Positions 1 to 8,276 of a DNA stretch of 64,000 nt are shown here, one piece after another (the stretch's first letter is position 1; every line of letters starts with the position of its first letter). A program made the position numbers and the translations under genes. The notes under the pieces were generated by a model. That model saw only the letters and a list, made by a program, of their open reading frames with translations, made no database searches and was not told the origin of the DNA. Origin of the DNA: Phyllobacterium bourgognense (GTDB lineage Bacteria > Pseudomonadota > Alphaproteobacteria > Rhizobiales > Rhizobiaceae); contig NZ_QPJM01000004.1 in NCBI RefSeq assembly GCF_003337575.1, positions 326,789 to 390,788 of the forward strand, in the 5' to 3' direction.

Positions 1-1146
1 CATGGCCGGCCGAAGATCGTCGAGGCCGTCCAAAAACAAGTCGCCGAGCTCGACTACGCACCCGCCTTCCAGATGGGGCATCCCAAAGCATTCGAGCTCG
101 CCGCCCGCCTTGCTGCAATGCTGCCATCACCGCTCGACCATGTGTTCTTCACCAATTCCGGCTCGGAGTCGGTCGATACAGCGCTGAAGATTGCGCTGGC
201 GTACCATCGCGCCAAGGGAAATGGCACCAAAGTCAAGCTGATCGGCCGCGAGCGCGGCTATCACGGCGTTGGTTTCGGCGGCATTTCGGTTGGCGGCATT
301 TCGGGTAATCGCAAGACCTTCGGCAATGCCCTTAGCGGCATCGATCATATCCGTCACACGCACGATCTGGCGCGCAATGCCTATACGCGCGGCGAACCGG
401 AATATGGCGCCGAGTTTGCCGATGACCTGGAAAAGGTGGTCGCGCTGCACGACGCCTCCAACATTGCGGCGGTGATCGTTGAGCCGGTCGCCGGATCGAC
501 CGGTGTCCTCATCCCGCCGAAGGGCTATTTGAAGCGCCTGCGCGAGATTTGCACCAAGCACGATATCCTGTTGATTTTCGATGAAGTCATCACCGGATTT
601 GGCCGTCTCGGCACGCCGTTTGCGGTCGATTATTTCGGGGTCGTTCCAGACCTCGTCACGACGGCAAAGGGCATCACCAGCGGCGTTATCCCGATGGGTG
701 CGGTATTCGCATCGAAGCAGATTTACGAAACCTTCATGACCGGCACGGAAAACATGATCGAGCTTTTCCACGGCTATACCTATTCCGGCCATCCCGTCGC
801 CTGCGCTGCGGCGCTGGCAACGCTCGATACCTATGAAGAAGAAGGCCTTCTGACCCGCGCCTCCGAGATTTCAAGTTACTGGGAGGATGCGCTGCATGCG
901 CTGAAGGGCCTGCCGCATGTCATCGACATCCGAAACCTCGGACTGATCGGCGCCATCGAACTTGAGCCGATAGAAGGCGCGCCAACCAAGCGGGCTTTCC
1001 AGGCGTTCCTCAAGGCCTATGAAAAGGGTGTGCTGATCCGCACCACCGGCGATATCATCGCGCTTTCGCCGCCGCTGATCATCAGCAAGGGGCAGATCGA
1101 GCACCTGTTCGACACGCTGGCCGACGTTCTGAAAAATCTCGATTAG
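1..1146 (+). CDS. Class III (omega) aminotransferase, 5' end outside window
   Basis: PLP-dependent class III aminotransferase. The reading frame is already open at base 1, so the start codon lies upstream; 381 residues are visible. The HGRP and YAPAFQMGHP stretches at the start, SGSESVDTALK, the IFDEVITGFGR motif that positions PLP, and the Schiff-base lysine in TTAKGITSG (visible residue 223) are typical of the omega-amino acid:pyruvate group. It lies directly before an amidohydrolase and a dihydropyrimidinase. A role in transaminating beta-alanine or a similar omega-amino acid released from pyrimidine breakdown is therefore likely; this is inference from context. The exact amino donor cannot be read from the sequence. 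Confidence 0.9.
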   Translation, partial: HGRPKIVEAVQKQVAELDYAPAFQMGHPKAFELAARLAAMLPSPLDHVFFTNSGSESVDTALKIALAYHRAKGNGTKVKLIGRERGYHGVGFGGISVGGISGNRKTFGNALSGIDHIRHTHDLARNAYTRGEPEYGAEFADDLEKVVALHDASNIAAVIVEPVAGSTGVLIPPKGYLKRLREICTKHDILLIFDEVITGFGRLGTPFAVDYFGVVPDLVTTAKGITSGVIPMGAVFASKQIYETFMTGTENMIELFHGYTYSGHPVACAAALATLDTYEEEGLLTRASEISSYWEDALHALKGLPHVIDIRNLGLIGAIELEPIEGAPTKRAFQAFLKAYEKGVLIRTTGDIIALSPPLIISKGQIEHLFDTLADVLKNLD

Positions 1147-1157
1147 GGGCTGCAGGC

Positions 1158-2405
1158 ATGGCGCTCACAGGAAATCTCAGGATCAACGGCGACCGTCTCT
1201 GGGACAGCCTGATGGAGATGGCCAAGATCGGGCCGGGCGTTCGCGGTGGCAACAACCGCCAGACCCTGACGGATGAGGATGGCGAAGGCCGCCGCCTGTT
1301 CCAGTCCTGGTGCGAGAAGGCAGGCCTTTCCATGGGCGTCGACACCATGGGCAGCATGTTCTTCACCCGGCCAGGAACCGATCCCGATGCACTGCCGGTC
1401 TATGTCGGCAGTCATCTTGATACCCAGCCGACGGGGGGAAAGTATGACGGCGTGCTCGGTGTACTCGGCGGGCTCGAACTGATCCGCACCCTCAATGATC
1501 TCAATATCAAGACCAAGCACCCGATAGTCGTCGTCAACTGGACCAATGAGGAAGGCACGCGCTTTGCGCCGGCCATGCTGGCTTCGGGTGTCTTCGCGGG
1601 CATTCACGATCAGGAGTGGGCGTACAATCGTGAAGACGCCAAAGGCAAGAAGTTCGGTGACGAGCTTGAGCGCATAGGCTGGAAGGGCGATGAAAAGGTC
1701 GGCGCGCGTAAAATGCACGCGCTCTTCGAGCTGCATATCGAGCAGGGCCCGATCCTCGAGGCCGAGCGCAAGGATATCGGCGTGGTCACCCACGGGCAGG
1801 GATTATGGTGGCTGCAGATCACACTGACTGGCAAGGAAAGCCATACAGGCTCGACACCGATGCCGATGCGCAAGAATGCGGGGCTTGGTATGGCCCGTAT
1901 CACCGAACTCGTCCACACTGTCGCCATGGCGCACCAGCCGAGCGCGGTCGGCGCAATCGGCCATGTCGATGTCTATCCGAACTCGCGCAATGTGATTCCC
2001 GGCAGGGTCGTATTTACGGTTGATATACGCTCTCCTGACCTTTCGACGCTGACGGCCATGAAGGCGGAGATCGAGGATAGGGCGCCGAAAATCGCCAAGG
2101 AGCTCGGTCTGGAGATACTGATCGAAGAGGCCGGTCATTTCGATCCGGTGACCTTCGATGACGGCTGCGTAACTGCGGTACGCAATGCGGCGGAACGGCT
2201 CGGCTACAGCCACCGCAACATTGTCTCCGGCGCGGGGCACGATGCGTGCTGGATCAACCGCGTTGCTCCGACGGCGATGGTCATGTGCCCATGCGTCGAC
2301 GGCCTCAGCCACAACGAGGACGAGGATATTTCAAAGGAATGGGCTGCTGCCGGCACCGATGTCCTGTTGCATGCGGTTCTGGAGAAGGCGGAAATCCAAG
2401 CCTGA
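1158..2405 (+). CDS. M20-family Zn amidohydrolase (N-carbamoyl amino acid hydrolase / beta-ureidopropionase type)
   Basis: A 415-residue M20 metallohydrolase of the allantoate amidohydrolase / N-carbamoylase / beta-ureidopropionase group. Metal-binding motifs are visible: GSHLDTQPTGGKYDG (first His at residue 86), the NEEGTRF dyad, HIEQGP and a C-terminal SGAGHDA. It starts 11 bases after the aminotransferase stop and is followed by dihydropyrimidinase. The natural reading is hydrolysis of N-carbamoyl-beta-alanine, the product of dihydropyrimidinase, to beta-alanine, CO2 and ammonia. N-carbamoyl-L-amino acid hydrolase or allantoate specificity remains possible, because the family is hard to split by sequence alone. 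Confidence 0.9.
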   Translation: MALTGNLRINGDRLWDSLMEMAKIGPGVRGGNNRQTLTDEDGEGRRLFQSWCEKAGLSMGVDTMGSMFFTRPGTDPDALPVYVGSHLDTQPTGGKYDGVLGVLGGLELIRTLNDLNIKTKHPIVVVNWTNEEGTRFAPAMLASGVFAGIHDQEWAYNREDAKGKKFGDELERIGWKGDEKVGARKMHALFELHIEQGPILEAERKDIGVVTHGQGLWWLQITLTGKESHTGSTPMPMRKNAGLGMARITELVHTVAMAHQPSAVGAIGHVDVYPNSRNVIPGRVVFTVDIRSPDLSTLTAMKAEIEDRAPKIAKELGLEILIEEAGHFDPVTFDDGCVTAVRNAAERLGYSHRNIVSGAGHDACWINRVAPTAMVMCPCVDGLSHNEDEDISKEWAAAGTDVLLHAVLEKAEIQA

Positions 2406-2463
2406 CCGATAGCCCAAACAGACAGCGACATGTTCGAAAAAGACCAAAAAGGGGAACGGACAC

Positions 2464-3918
2464 ATGGCTACGAAAGTGATCAAGGGTGGTACGATCATTG
2501 CCGCCGACCGCACATACAAAGCGGATGTGCTGATCGACGGTGAGATCATCGCTGCCATTGGAGCGGACTTTTCCGGCGACGAGATTATCGATGCGACGGG
2601 CTGCTACCTGATGCCGGGCGGTATCGATCCGCATACCCATCTCGAAATGCCTTTCATGGGAACGCACTCCACCGACGATTTCGATACAGGCACTGCAGCG
2701 GCGCTGGCGGGCGGAACGACGATGGTTGTCGATTTCGTCCTTCCAGGGTCAGATGGTCTGCTGGTCGCCTTGCAAGACTGGTTCCAGAAAGCTGGCAAGG
2801 CACGCACTGACTATTCTTTCCACATGGCCATAACCAGCTGGAACAAGCAGGTTTTCGACGAGATGCCGAAAGTGGTCGAGCGCGGCATCAACACCTTCAA
2901 GCACTTCATGGCCTACAAGGGTGCGCTGATGGTGGACGATGACGAGATGTTCGCCTCGTTCCTGCGGTGTGCCGAGATCGGCGCCATGCCCCTCGTCCAT
3001 GCCGAAAATGGTGACGTGGTCGCCCACTTGCAGCAAAAGCTGCTGGCAGAAGGCAACAACGGGCCGGAGGCGCACGCTTATTCGCGCCCGCCGGAGGTGG
3101 AAGGCGAGGCCGCCAATCGCGCGATCATGATCGCTGATCAAGCGGGAGTGCCGCTCTACATCGTGCATGTATCATGCGAACAATCGCATGAAGCCATTCG
3201 CCGCGCCCGTGCCAAGGGCATGCGCGTCTACGGCGAGCCGCTGATACAGCATCTGGTTCTGGACGAGAACGAGTACAAACACGAGGATTGGGACTATGCT
3301 GCGCGTCGCGTCATGTCGCCGCCCTTCCGCGACAAGATCAACCAGAATGGATTATGGGCGGGTCTGGCCACAGGCAGCCTACAAGTCGTCGCCACGGATC
3401 ACTGCGCTTTCACGACCGAGCAGAAGCGCTTCGGTGTCGGCGATTTCACCAAGATTCCCAACGGAACAGGCGGGCTCGAAGACCGCATGCCGGTGCTATG
3501 GACGAAAGGCGTGCTTACGGGGCGGCTGACGCCAAACGAGTTCGTGGCCGTGACGTCGACCAATATTGCTCAAATTCTGAATATCTATCCCCGGAAAGGC
3601 GCTATTCTTCCGGGTTCGGACGCAGACATTGTCATATGGGATCCCAGGGCGAAGAAGGTCATCTCGGCAAAGACGCAAAAATCGGCGATCGATTACAACG
3701 TCTTTGAAGGGTTCGAGATAACCGGCCTGCCGCGTATGACATTGTCGCGCGGAACCGTCGCCTTCAAGGACGGTGAAGTACTGGCGCCAACAGGCAACGG
3801 ACGTTTCGTTGAACGCGAAGCCAATCCATCTCAAAACCGCGCACTTTCAACTTGGAAGGAATTGACGGCTCCGCGTAGAGTAGAGCGCGATCCGAAAAAC
3901 ATTCCGGCAGGCGTATAG
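2464..3918 (+). CDS. hydA: Dihydropyrimidinase / D-hydantoinase
   Basis: A 484-residue cyclic amidohydrolase that opens dihydropyrimidine or hydantoin rings. The binuclear metal site is intact: the DPHTH motif (His57, His59), the carbamylated lysine in FKHFMAYKGA (Lys152), VHAENGD, YIVHVSCEQ and the ATDHCAF aspartate. Length matches the family (about 460-490). The start ATG follows a GGGGAA purine stretch. With the preceding amidohydrolase and aminotransferase it forms the reductive pyrimidine route minus the first enzyme; a dihydropyrimidine dehydrogenase (PreTA/PydA) is not in the window. The tail passes directly into the ABC ATPase gene. Confidence 0.95.
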   Translation: MATKVIKGGTIIAADRTYKADVLIDGEIIAAIGADFSGDEIIDATGCYLMPGGIDPHTHLEMPFMGTHSTDDFDTGTAAALAGGTTMVVDFVLPGSDGLLVALQDWFQKAGKARTDYSFHMAITSWNKQVFDEMPKVVERGINTFKHFMAYKGALMVDDDEMFASFLRCAEIGAMPLVHAENGDVVAHLQQKLLAEGNNGPEAHAYSRPPEVEGEAANRAIMIADQAGVPLYIVHVSCEQSHEAIRRARAKGMRVYGEPLIQHLVLDENEYKHEDWDYAARRVMSPPFRDKINQNGLWAGLATGSLQVVATDHCAFTTEQKRFGVGDFTKIPNGTGGLEDRMPVLWTKGVLTGRLTPNEFVAVTSTNIAQILNIYPRKGAILPGSDADIVIWDPRAKKVISAKTQKSAIDYNVFEGFEITGLPRMTLSRGTVAFKDGEVLAPTGNGRFVEREANPSQNRALSTWKELTAPRRVERDPKNIPAGV

Positions 3919-3922
3919 ATTG

Positions 3923-4759
3923 ATGTCCGTTGTGACGCTCCGACCCAAGGCGAAGCCAATGCCACAAGCGGCCAAAACCGTGATTGACGTCAAAGACCTG
4001 TCACTGGTCTTCGAGACCAATGATGGGCCCGTCAACGCTTTGTCGAATATCAATCTTTCTGTCGATGGCGGTGAATTCGTTTCATTCATCGGCCCGTCCG
4101 GCTGCGGCAAGACCACGCTGCTGCGGGTGATCGCCGATCTTGAGCAGCCGACATCCGGCTCGATCTCCGTAAACGGCATGACCCCATCCGAAGCACGGCA
4201 AAAACGCGCCTATGGCTATGTCTTTCAGGCGGCGGCGCTTTACCCTTGGCGGACGATTGGCGGCAATATTTCCCTGCCGCTGGAAGTGATGGGCGTGCCC
4301 AAGGCGGAACGGAAGGACCGCATCGCCAGGAATCTGGAGTTGGTCAATCTTTCAGGTTTTGAGAAGAAGTTTCCATGGCAATTATCCGGCGGAATGCAGC
4401 AGCGTGCCTCCATCGCCCGCGCACTCTCCTTTGATCCCCACCTTCTTCTGATGGACGAGCCCTTTGGTGCACTCGATGAGATCGTCCGTGACCATCTCAA
4501 CGAGGAGCTGTTGAAACTCTGGGCAAAGACACAGAAGACCGTGGTCTTCGTTACCCACTCCATCCCCGAGGCTGTATTCCTGTCCACGAAGATCGTTGTG
4601 ATGAGCCCGCGTCCAGGACGCATTCACGAGGTCATCGACTGCAATCTCGGCTCGGAACGCACGCTCGACATACGTGAATCGCCAGAGTTCCTCGAAATCG
4701 CCCACCGCGTGCGCGAAGGTTTGCGTCACGGCCATTCCTACGACCAGGCGCATCTATGA
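3923..4759 (+). CDS. NitT/TauT-family ABC transporter ATP-binding protein
   Basis: ATPase subunit of a nitrate/sulfonate/thiamine-precursor-type importer, 278 residues. It carries Walker A GPSGCGKTT (near residue 57), signature LSGGMQQR, Walker B LLLMDEP and the H-loop VTHSIPEA. A TTG at 3920 lies just upstream, but the ATG at 3923 is preferred; either almost abuts the dihydropyrimidinase stop at 3918. It belongs with the two permeases at 5234 and 6106 and the binding protein at 7233. Context suggests uptake of a pyrimidine, hydantoin or related N-heterocycle; the substrate is inferred. Confidence 0.92.
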   Translation: MSVVTLRPKAKPMPQAAKTVIDVKDLSLVFETNDGPVNALSNINLSVDGGEFVSFIGPSGCGKTTLLRVIADLEQPTSGSISVNGMTPSEARQKRAYGYVFQAAALYPWRTIGGNISLPLEVMGVPKAERKDRIARNLELVNLSGFEKKFPWQLSGGMQQRASIARALSFDPHLLLMDEPFGALDEIVRDHLNEELLKLWAKTQKTVVFVTHSIPEAVFLSTKIVVMSPRPGRIHEVIDCNLGSERTLDIRESPEFLEIAHRVREGLRHGHSYDQAHL

Positions 4760-4775
4760 CGCTACAGCGAGGCAC

Positions 4776-5237
4776 ATGATGATCATTCGTGCCGCCAGAC
4801 TGCGCGACATGTCCGAATGCGCGGAAATCGTCAACGCGTGGATCGATGCAACGAAATGGATGCCGCGCGTTCACCCGAAGGAAGATGTCGCAGAGTTTTA
4901 TCGCGACACCGTGTTCTCGAGGTTCCAGGTCTTTGTGGCCGAGAATGACAATCACGTTGCTGGAATGGTTGCGCTGGCCCCGGACAACACCGTCAGTGCG
5001 CTCTATGTACGCGCAAGCGAACGTTGTACAGGCGTCGGTAAAGCACTGCTCGATCACGCGAAGAAAGAGGCTGGCGGCCCGGTCGAACTATGGACATTCG
5101 TCGCAAACCGCGATGCGCAGGCCTTCTATGAGCGCGAGGGGTTCAAGGAAATACGGCGCACCGAGGGCGATAACGAGGAGAATCTCCCCGACATCCTCTA
5201 TCGTTGGCAGCCGGTCGGCCCGGAGACGACGCCATGA
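4776..5237 (+). CDS. GNAT-family N-acetyltransferase
   Basis: A 153-residue GNAT acetyltransferase. The acetyl-CoA pocket is seen as the V-S-A-L-Y-V strand followed by CTGVGKALLDHAK (motif A, R/Q-x-x-G-x-G/A type), then the WTFVANRDAQAFYEREGF motif B. The frame is open further upstream, but that part overlaps the ATPase, and the ATG at 4776 begins at a normal GNAT N-terminus. Its stop overlaps the permease start (ATGA at 5234-5237), so it is co-translated with the transporter. An acetyltransferase between the ATPase and permease genes is unusual. It may acetylate an amine formed in the pathway; the substrate is unknown. Confidence 0.85.
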   Translation: MMIIRAARLRDMSECAEIVNAWIDATKWMPRVHPKEDVAEFYRDTVFSRFQVFVAENDNHVAGMVALAPDNTVSALYVRASERCTGVGKALLDHAKKEAGGPVELWTFVANRDAQAFYEREGFKEIRRTEGDNEENLPDILYRWQPVGPETTP

Positions 5238-6109
5238 ACTTCGTCCGCAACAGCGTCATACCAGTGGGAACCGTGCTGATTGGCATTCTCGCACTGTGGT
5301 ACGTATTCACCGTCATTCTCAATGCGCCGTTCGAGCGCGATCAGGCGGCGCGGGCAAATACGACCATTTCGACAAGCGAGCTCATAGCGAATACCATGCG
5401 CCAAGAGCGTCCGGTCCTGCCAGCACCGCATCAGGTGGCGGCTGAAATCCGAAAGACTGTTTTCGACATCAGCCCGACATCCAAGCGCAGCCTCGTCTAT
5501 CATGGCTGGGTGACGCTTTCGTCGACGCTGCTTGGCTTTGGCCTTGGAACGCTGCTCGGGATTCTTCTGGCGATCGCCATCGTCCATTCGCGCACGCTGG
5601 ACAAGAGCCTGATGCCGTGGATCATCACGTCACAGACTGTGCCGATCCTCGCAATCGCGCCGATGATCATCGTCGTGCTCAACGCTGTAAATATTACCGG
5701 ACTGCTGCCCAAGGCGATGATTTCGACCTACCTGTCGTTCTTTCCGGTCGCCGTAGGCATGGTGAAAGGCCTGCGGTCGCCCGAGATCATGTATCTCGAC
5801 CTGATGCGCACCTATAATGCCTCAAAGGCCCAGGTGTTCTGGAAGCTGCGCTGGCCGGCTTCGATGCCATATCTATTCACGTCGATGAAGATCGCTGTCG
5901 CCATCAGCCTCGTCGGCGCCATTGTTGGAGAATTGCCGACTGGCGCGGTGGCCGGCATCGGCGCGCGGCTGCTTGCCGGATCCTACTACGGCCAGACCGT
6001 CCAGATCTGGGCGGCGCTGATTGTGGCGGCGCTGATGGCGGCGGTTCTCGTTAGCCTGATCGGTCTGATCGCTACATTCGTCAACCGGCGCATGGGAGCG
6101 CGGGCATGA
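5234..6109 (+). CDS. NitT/TauT-family ABC transporter permease (first)
   Basis: A 291-residue inner-membrane permease with an N-terminal membrane segment, a roughly 70-residue extracytoplasmic stretch, and the BPD_transp_1 core. The EAA-type loop is seen around ASKAQVFWKLRWPASMPYLF. The start at 5234 is chosen because it forms an ATGA overlap with the GNAT stop. It overlaps the next permease in the same way at 6106-6109. It should pair with that second permease to form a heterodimeric channel. Confidence 0.9.
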   Translation: MNFVRNSVIPVGTVLIGILALWYVFTVILNAPFERDQAARANTTISTSELIANTMRQERPVLPAPHQVAAEIRKTVFDISPTSKRSLVYHGWVTLSSTLLGFGLGTLLGILLAIAIVHSRTLDKSLMPWIITSQTVPILAIAPMIIVVLNAVNITGLLPKAMISTYLSFFPVAVGMVKGLRSPEIMYLDLMRTYNASKAQVFWKLRWPASMPYLFTSMKIAVAISLVGAIVGELPTGAVAGIGARLLAGSYYGQTVQIWAALIVAALMAAVLVSLIGLIATFVNRRMGARA

Positions 6110-7206
6110 AGCGTTCGCCGCTCGCGATTGTCGCTTTCCTGCTCGCAGCGGCGTCATTGGTGCTGCCGACGGGCGCCGACGCCCCTGGGCTTTTCTTCTT
6201 TGCAACGCCTGCCTTGTTGTTCGCGGCATCCGCATTGGCGCTCTTCGCTTCCAGTTCGAACAGCTCGCTGATCGCGCTGCTGATACTGGTCCACTTGGCG
6301 GCAATCTTCCTGATCGGCTTGCTCGGCTCCTTCGCAATGGCGCCTCCCGCGATCGGCTATTGGTGTATGGTGGTTGCCGCCTGGTTGCTGGCGTGGCTCG
6401 CCGTACAAAGGCTGGCTGCGCTTCGACCGAAATCCCTCACCGCACAACGAATGGTCAATCTCGCGCTGCCGGTCGTGTTCGGCGCATGGTTGCTGATTCT
6501 CTGGGAGATCGTCGTTCGCGGCTTTGGCGTGCCGCCGATACTACTACCGCCGCCTTCGATGATCGCAGCGCGTATCGCCGGATCGGTGCCAACTCTCTGG
6601 GCAGACTTCCAGCAAACCTTCCTGAAGGCTGCGATCGCTGGCTATGTGATTGGCTGCGGATCGGGCTTTCTCGCGGCTATCATCGTTGACCGCGTTCCTT
6701 TCCTGCGCAAGGGCCTGCTGCCGGTCGGCAATCTCGTTGCGGCGCTCCCCGTCGTTGGCATCGCGCCGATCATGGTCATGTGGTTTGGCTCTTATTGGGA
6801 ATCGAAGGCGGCAGTGGTCGTCATCATGACGTTTTTCCCGATGCTGGTGAACACCGTCGCCGGTCTTGCCGCGTCCGGCGCCATGGAGCGCGATCTCATG
6901 CGCACCTATGGTTCGAGCTACACTCAGACCTTGTTCAAGCTGCGCCTGCCTGCAGCCATGCCGTTCATCTTTAATGCCCTGAAGATCAATTCGACGCTCG
7001 CCCTGATCGGGGCAATCGTCGCGGAATTCTTCGGCTCGCCGATTGTCGGCATGGGCTTTCGCATCTCGGCGGAAGTTGGCCGCATGAACGTCGATATGGT
7101 CTGGGCCGAAATATTTGTTGCAGCCCTCGCAGGGTCGCTATCCTATGGGCTGATCACACTCATCGAAAGGGCCGTCACGTTCTGGCATCCTTCCTATCGA
7201 ACCTAA
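6106..7206 (+). CDS. NitT/TauT-family ABC transporter permease with extended N-terminus (second)
   Basis: A 366-residue permease. The C-terminal 230 or so residues form a normal NitT/TauT permease with the EAA loop near YGSSYTQTLFKLRLPAAMPF. The first 110-120 residues are additional, strongly hydrophobic sequence that looks like three or four extra transmembrane segments (for example AIVAFLLAAASLVLP and LIALLILVHLAAIFLIGLL). Members of this family are usually about 250-290 residues, so the N-terminus is an added domain. It overlaps the preceding gene by ATGA, and the binding protein follows 26 bases later. Confidence 0.9.
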   Translation: MKRSPLAIVAFLLAAASLVLPTGADAPGLFFFATPALLFAASALALFASSSNSSLIALLILVHLAAIFLIGLLGSFAMAPPAIGYWCMVVAAWLLAWLAVQRLAALRPKSLTAQRMVNLALPVVFGAWLLILWEIVVRGFGVPPILLPPPSMIAARIAGSVPTLWADFQQTFLKAAIAGYVIGCGSGFLAAIIVDRVPFLRKGLLPVGNLVAALPVVGIAPIMVMWFGSYWESKAAVVVIMTFFPMLVNTVAGLAASGAMERDLMRTYGSSYTQTLFKLRLPAAMPFIFNALKINSTLALIGAIVAEFFGSPIVGMGFRISAEVGRMNVDMVWAEIFVAALAGSLSYGLITLIERAVTFWHPSYRT

Positions 7207-7232
7207 AAACAAGAACAGAGGAGAACTAAAGC

Positions 7233-8222
7233 ATGAAAAATAAAATCGTATTTTCGCTGGGGTTAGCCGCCATGACTTTGATGGCCGGTTCGGCGCTTGC
7301 CGCGGATAAGCTCGTACTCCAGCTGAAATGGGTCACGCAGGGCCAGTTTGCCGGTTACTACGTGGCAAAAGACAAAGGCTTCTACGAGGAAGCCGGGCTG
7401 GATGTGGAAATCAAGCCAGGCGGGCCTGACGTTGCCCCTCCACAGGTGATTGCCGGCGGTGGCGCCGATGTCGTGGTCGACTGGATGCCTTCGGCGTTGG
7501 CTACACGCGAAAAGGGCTTGCCGCTCGTCAACATCGCGCAGCCGTTCAAACGTTCTGGCATGATGCTGACCTGCCGCAAGGAGACCGGCATCACCAAGCC
7601 GGAAGACTTCAAAGGCAAGACGCTCGGCGTATGGTTCGGCGGCAATGAATATCCGTTCCTGTCGTGGATGAACCACCTTGGCCTCAAGACCGATGGCGGG
7701 CCAGACGGCGTGACGGTTCTGAAGCAGGGCTTCAATGTCGATCCGCTGATCCAGAAGCAGGCCGATTGCATATCCACCATGACCTACAATGAATATTGGC
7801 AGGTGATCGACGCGGGGATACCGGCCGATCAGCTTGTGACGTTCAAGTATGAGGACGAGAAGGTGGCGACGCTGGAGGACGGTCTCTACGTCCTGCAGAA
7901 GAGCCTGGACGATCCGAAGATGGTCGAAAAGCTCGCGAAGTTCGTCAAGGCTTCGATGAAGGGCTGGGATTATGCGCGCGCCAATCCGGATGAAGCCGCG
8001 ACCATCGTGCTCGACAATGACGCCAGTGGCGCCCAGACGGAAAAGCACCAGAAACGCATGGTCGCCGAAATCAACAAGCTGACGGAAGGTTCCGATGGCG
8101 TCCTGGATGTGGCGGCAGCTAACCGCACGGTCGAGACATTGCTCGGCGGTGGTTCGGATCCGGTCATCACCAAAAAGCCCGAAGGTGCGTGGACAACGAA
8201 AATCACGGACGCCGCGATGTAG
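7233..8222 (+). CDS. ABC transporter substrate-binding protein, NMT1/THI5-like
   Basis: A 329-residue periplasmic binding protein. A Sec signal peptide is clear (KNKIVFSLGLAAMTLMAG, cleavage after ALA near residue 23), followed by KLVLQLKWVTQGQFAGYYVA, the typical start of the NMT1/THI5/SsuA group. The ATG follows a good GAGGAG ribosome site. It is the last gene of the pyrimidine-type operon. The ligand is probably a pyrimidine-like or hydantoin-like nitrogen compound, since the family binds pyrimidine precursors in thiamine systems and the operon encodes dihydropyrimidinase; this is inference. Confidence 0.9.
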   Translation: MKNKIVFSLGLAAMTLMAGSALAADKLVLQLKWVTQGQFAGYYVAKDKGFYEEAGLDVEIKPGGPDVAPPQVIAGGGADVVVDWMPSALATREKGLPLVNIAQPFKRSGMMLTCRKETGITKPEDFKGKTLGVWFGGNEYPFLSWMNHLGLKTDGGPDGVTVLKQGFNVDPLIQKQADCISTMTYNEYWQVIDAGIPADQLVTFKYEDEKVATLEDGLYVLQKSLDDPKMVEKLAKFVKASMKGWDYARANPDEAATIVLDNDASGAQTEKHQKRMVAEINKLTEGSDGVLDVAAANRTVETLLGGGSDPVITKKPEGAWTTKITDAAM

Positions 8223-8236
8223 TCGCTACTTTTTAA

Positions 8237-8257
8237 CCCTCCCTCTTGTGGGGAGGG
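8237..8257. repeat. GC-rich hairpin between convergent genes (CCCTCCC...GGGAGGG)
   Basis: Perfect 7-base arms CCCTCCC and GGGAGGG with a TCTTGTG loop lie between the stop of the binding protein (8222) and the stop of ilvD (8277). It may help end transcription from either side, although no long T-run follows. The same CCCTCCC-type palindrome recurs at 53518-53630 and 56702-56818, so it belongs to a dispersed intergenic repeat family. Confidence 0.6.
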
Positions 8258-8276
8258 CCAGGAGCGTCACCCTAGC

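Noticed and set aside
127..792. 221-residue open frame antisense to the aminotransferase
   Set aside because: It mirrors the codon pattern of the strong + strand gene and shows no domain of its own.
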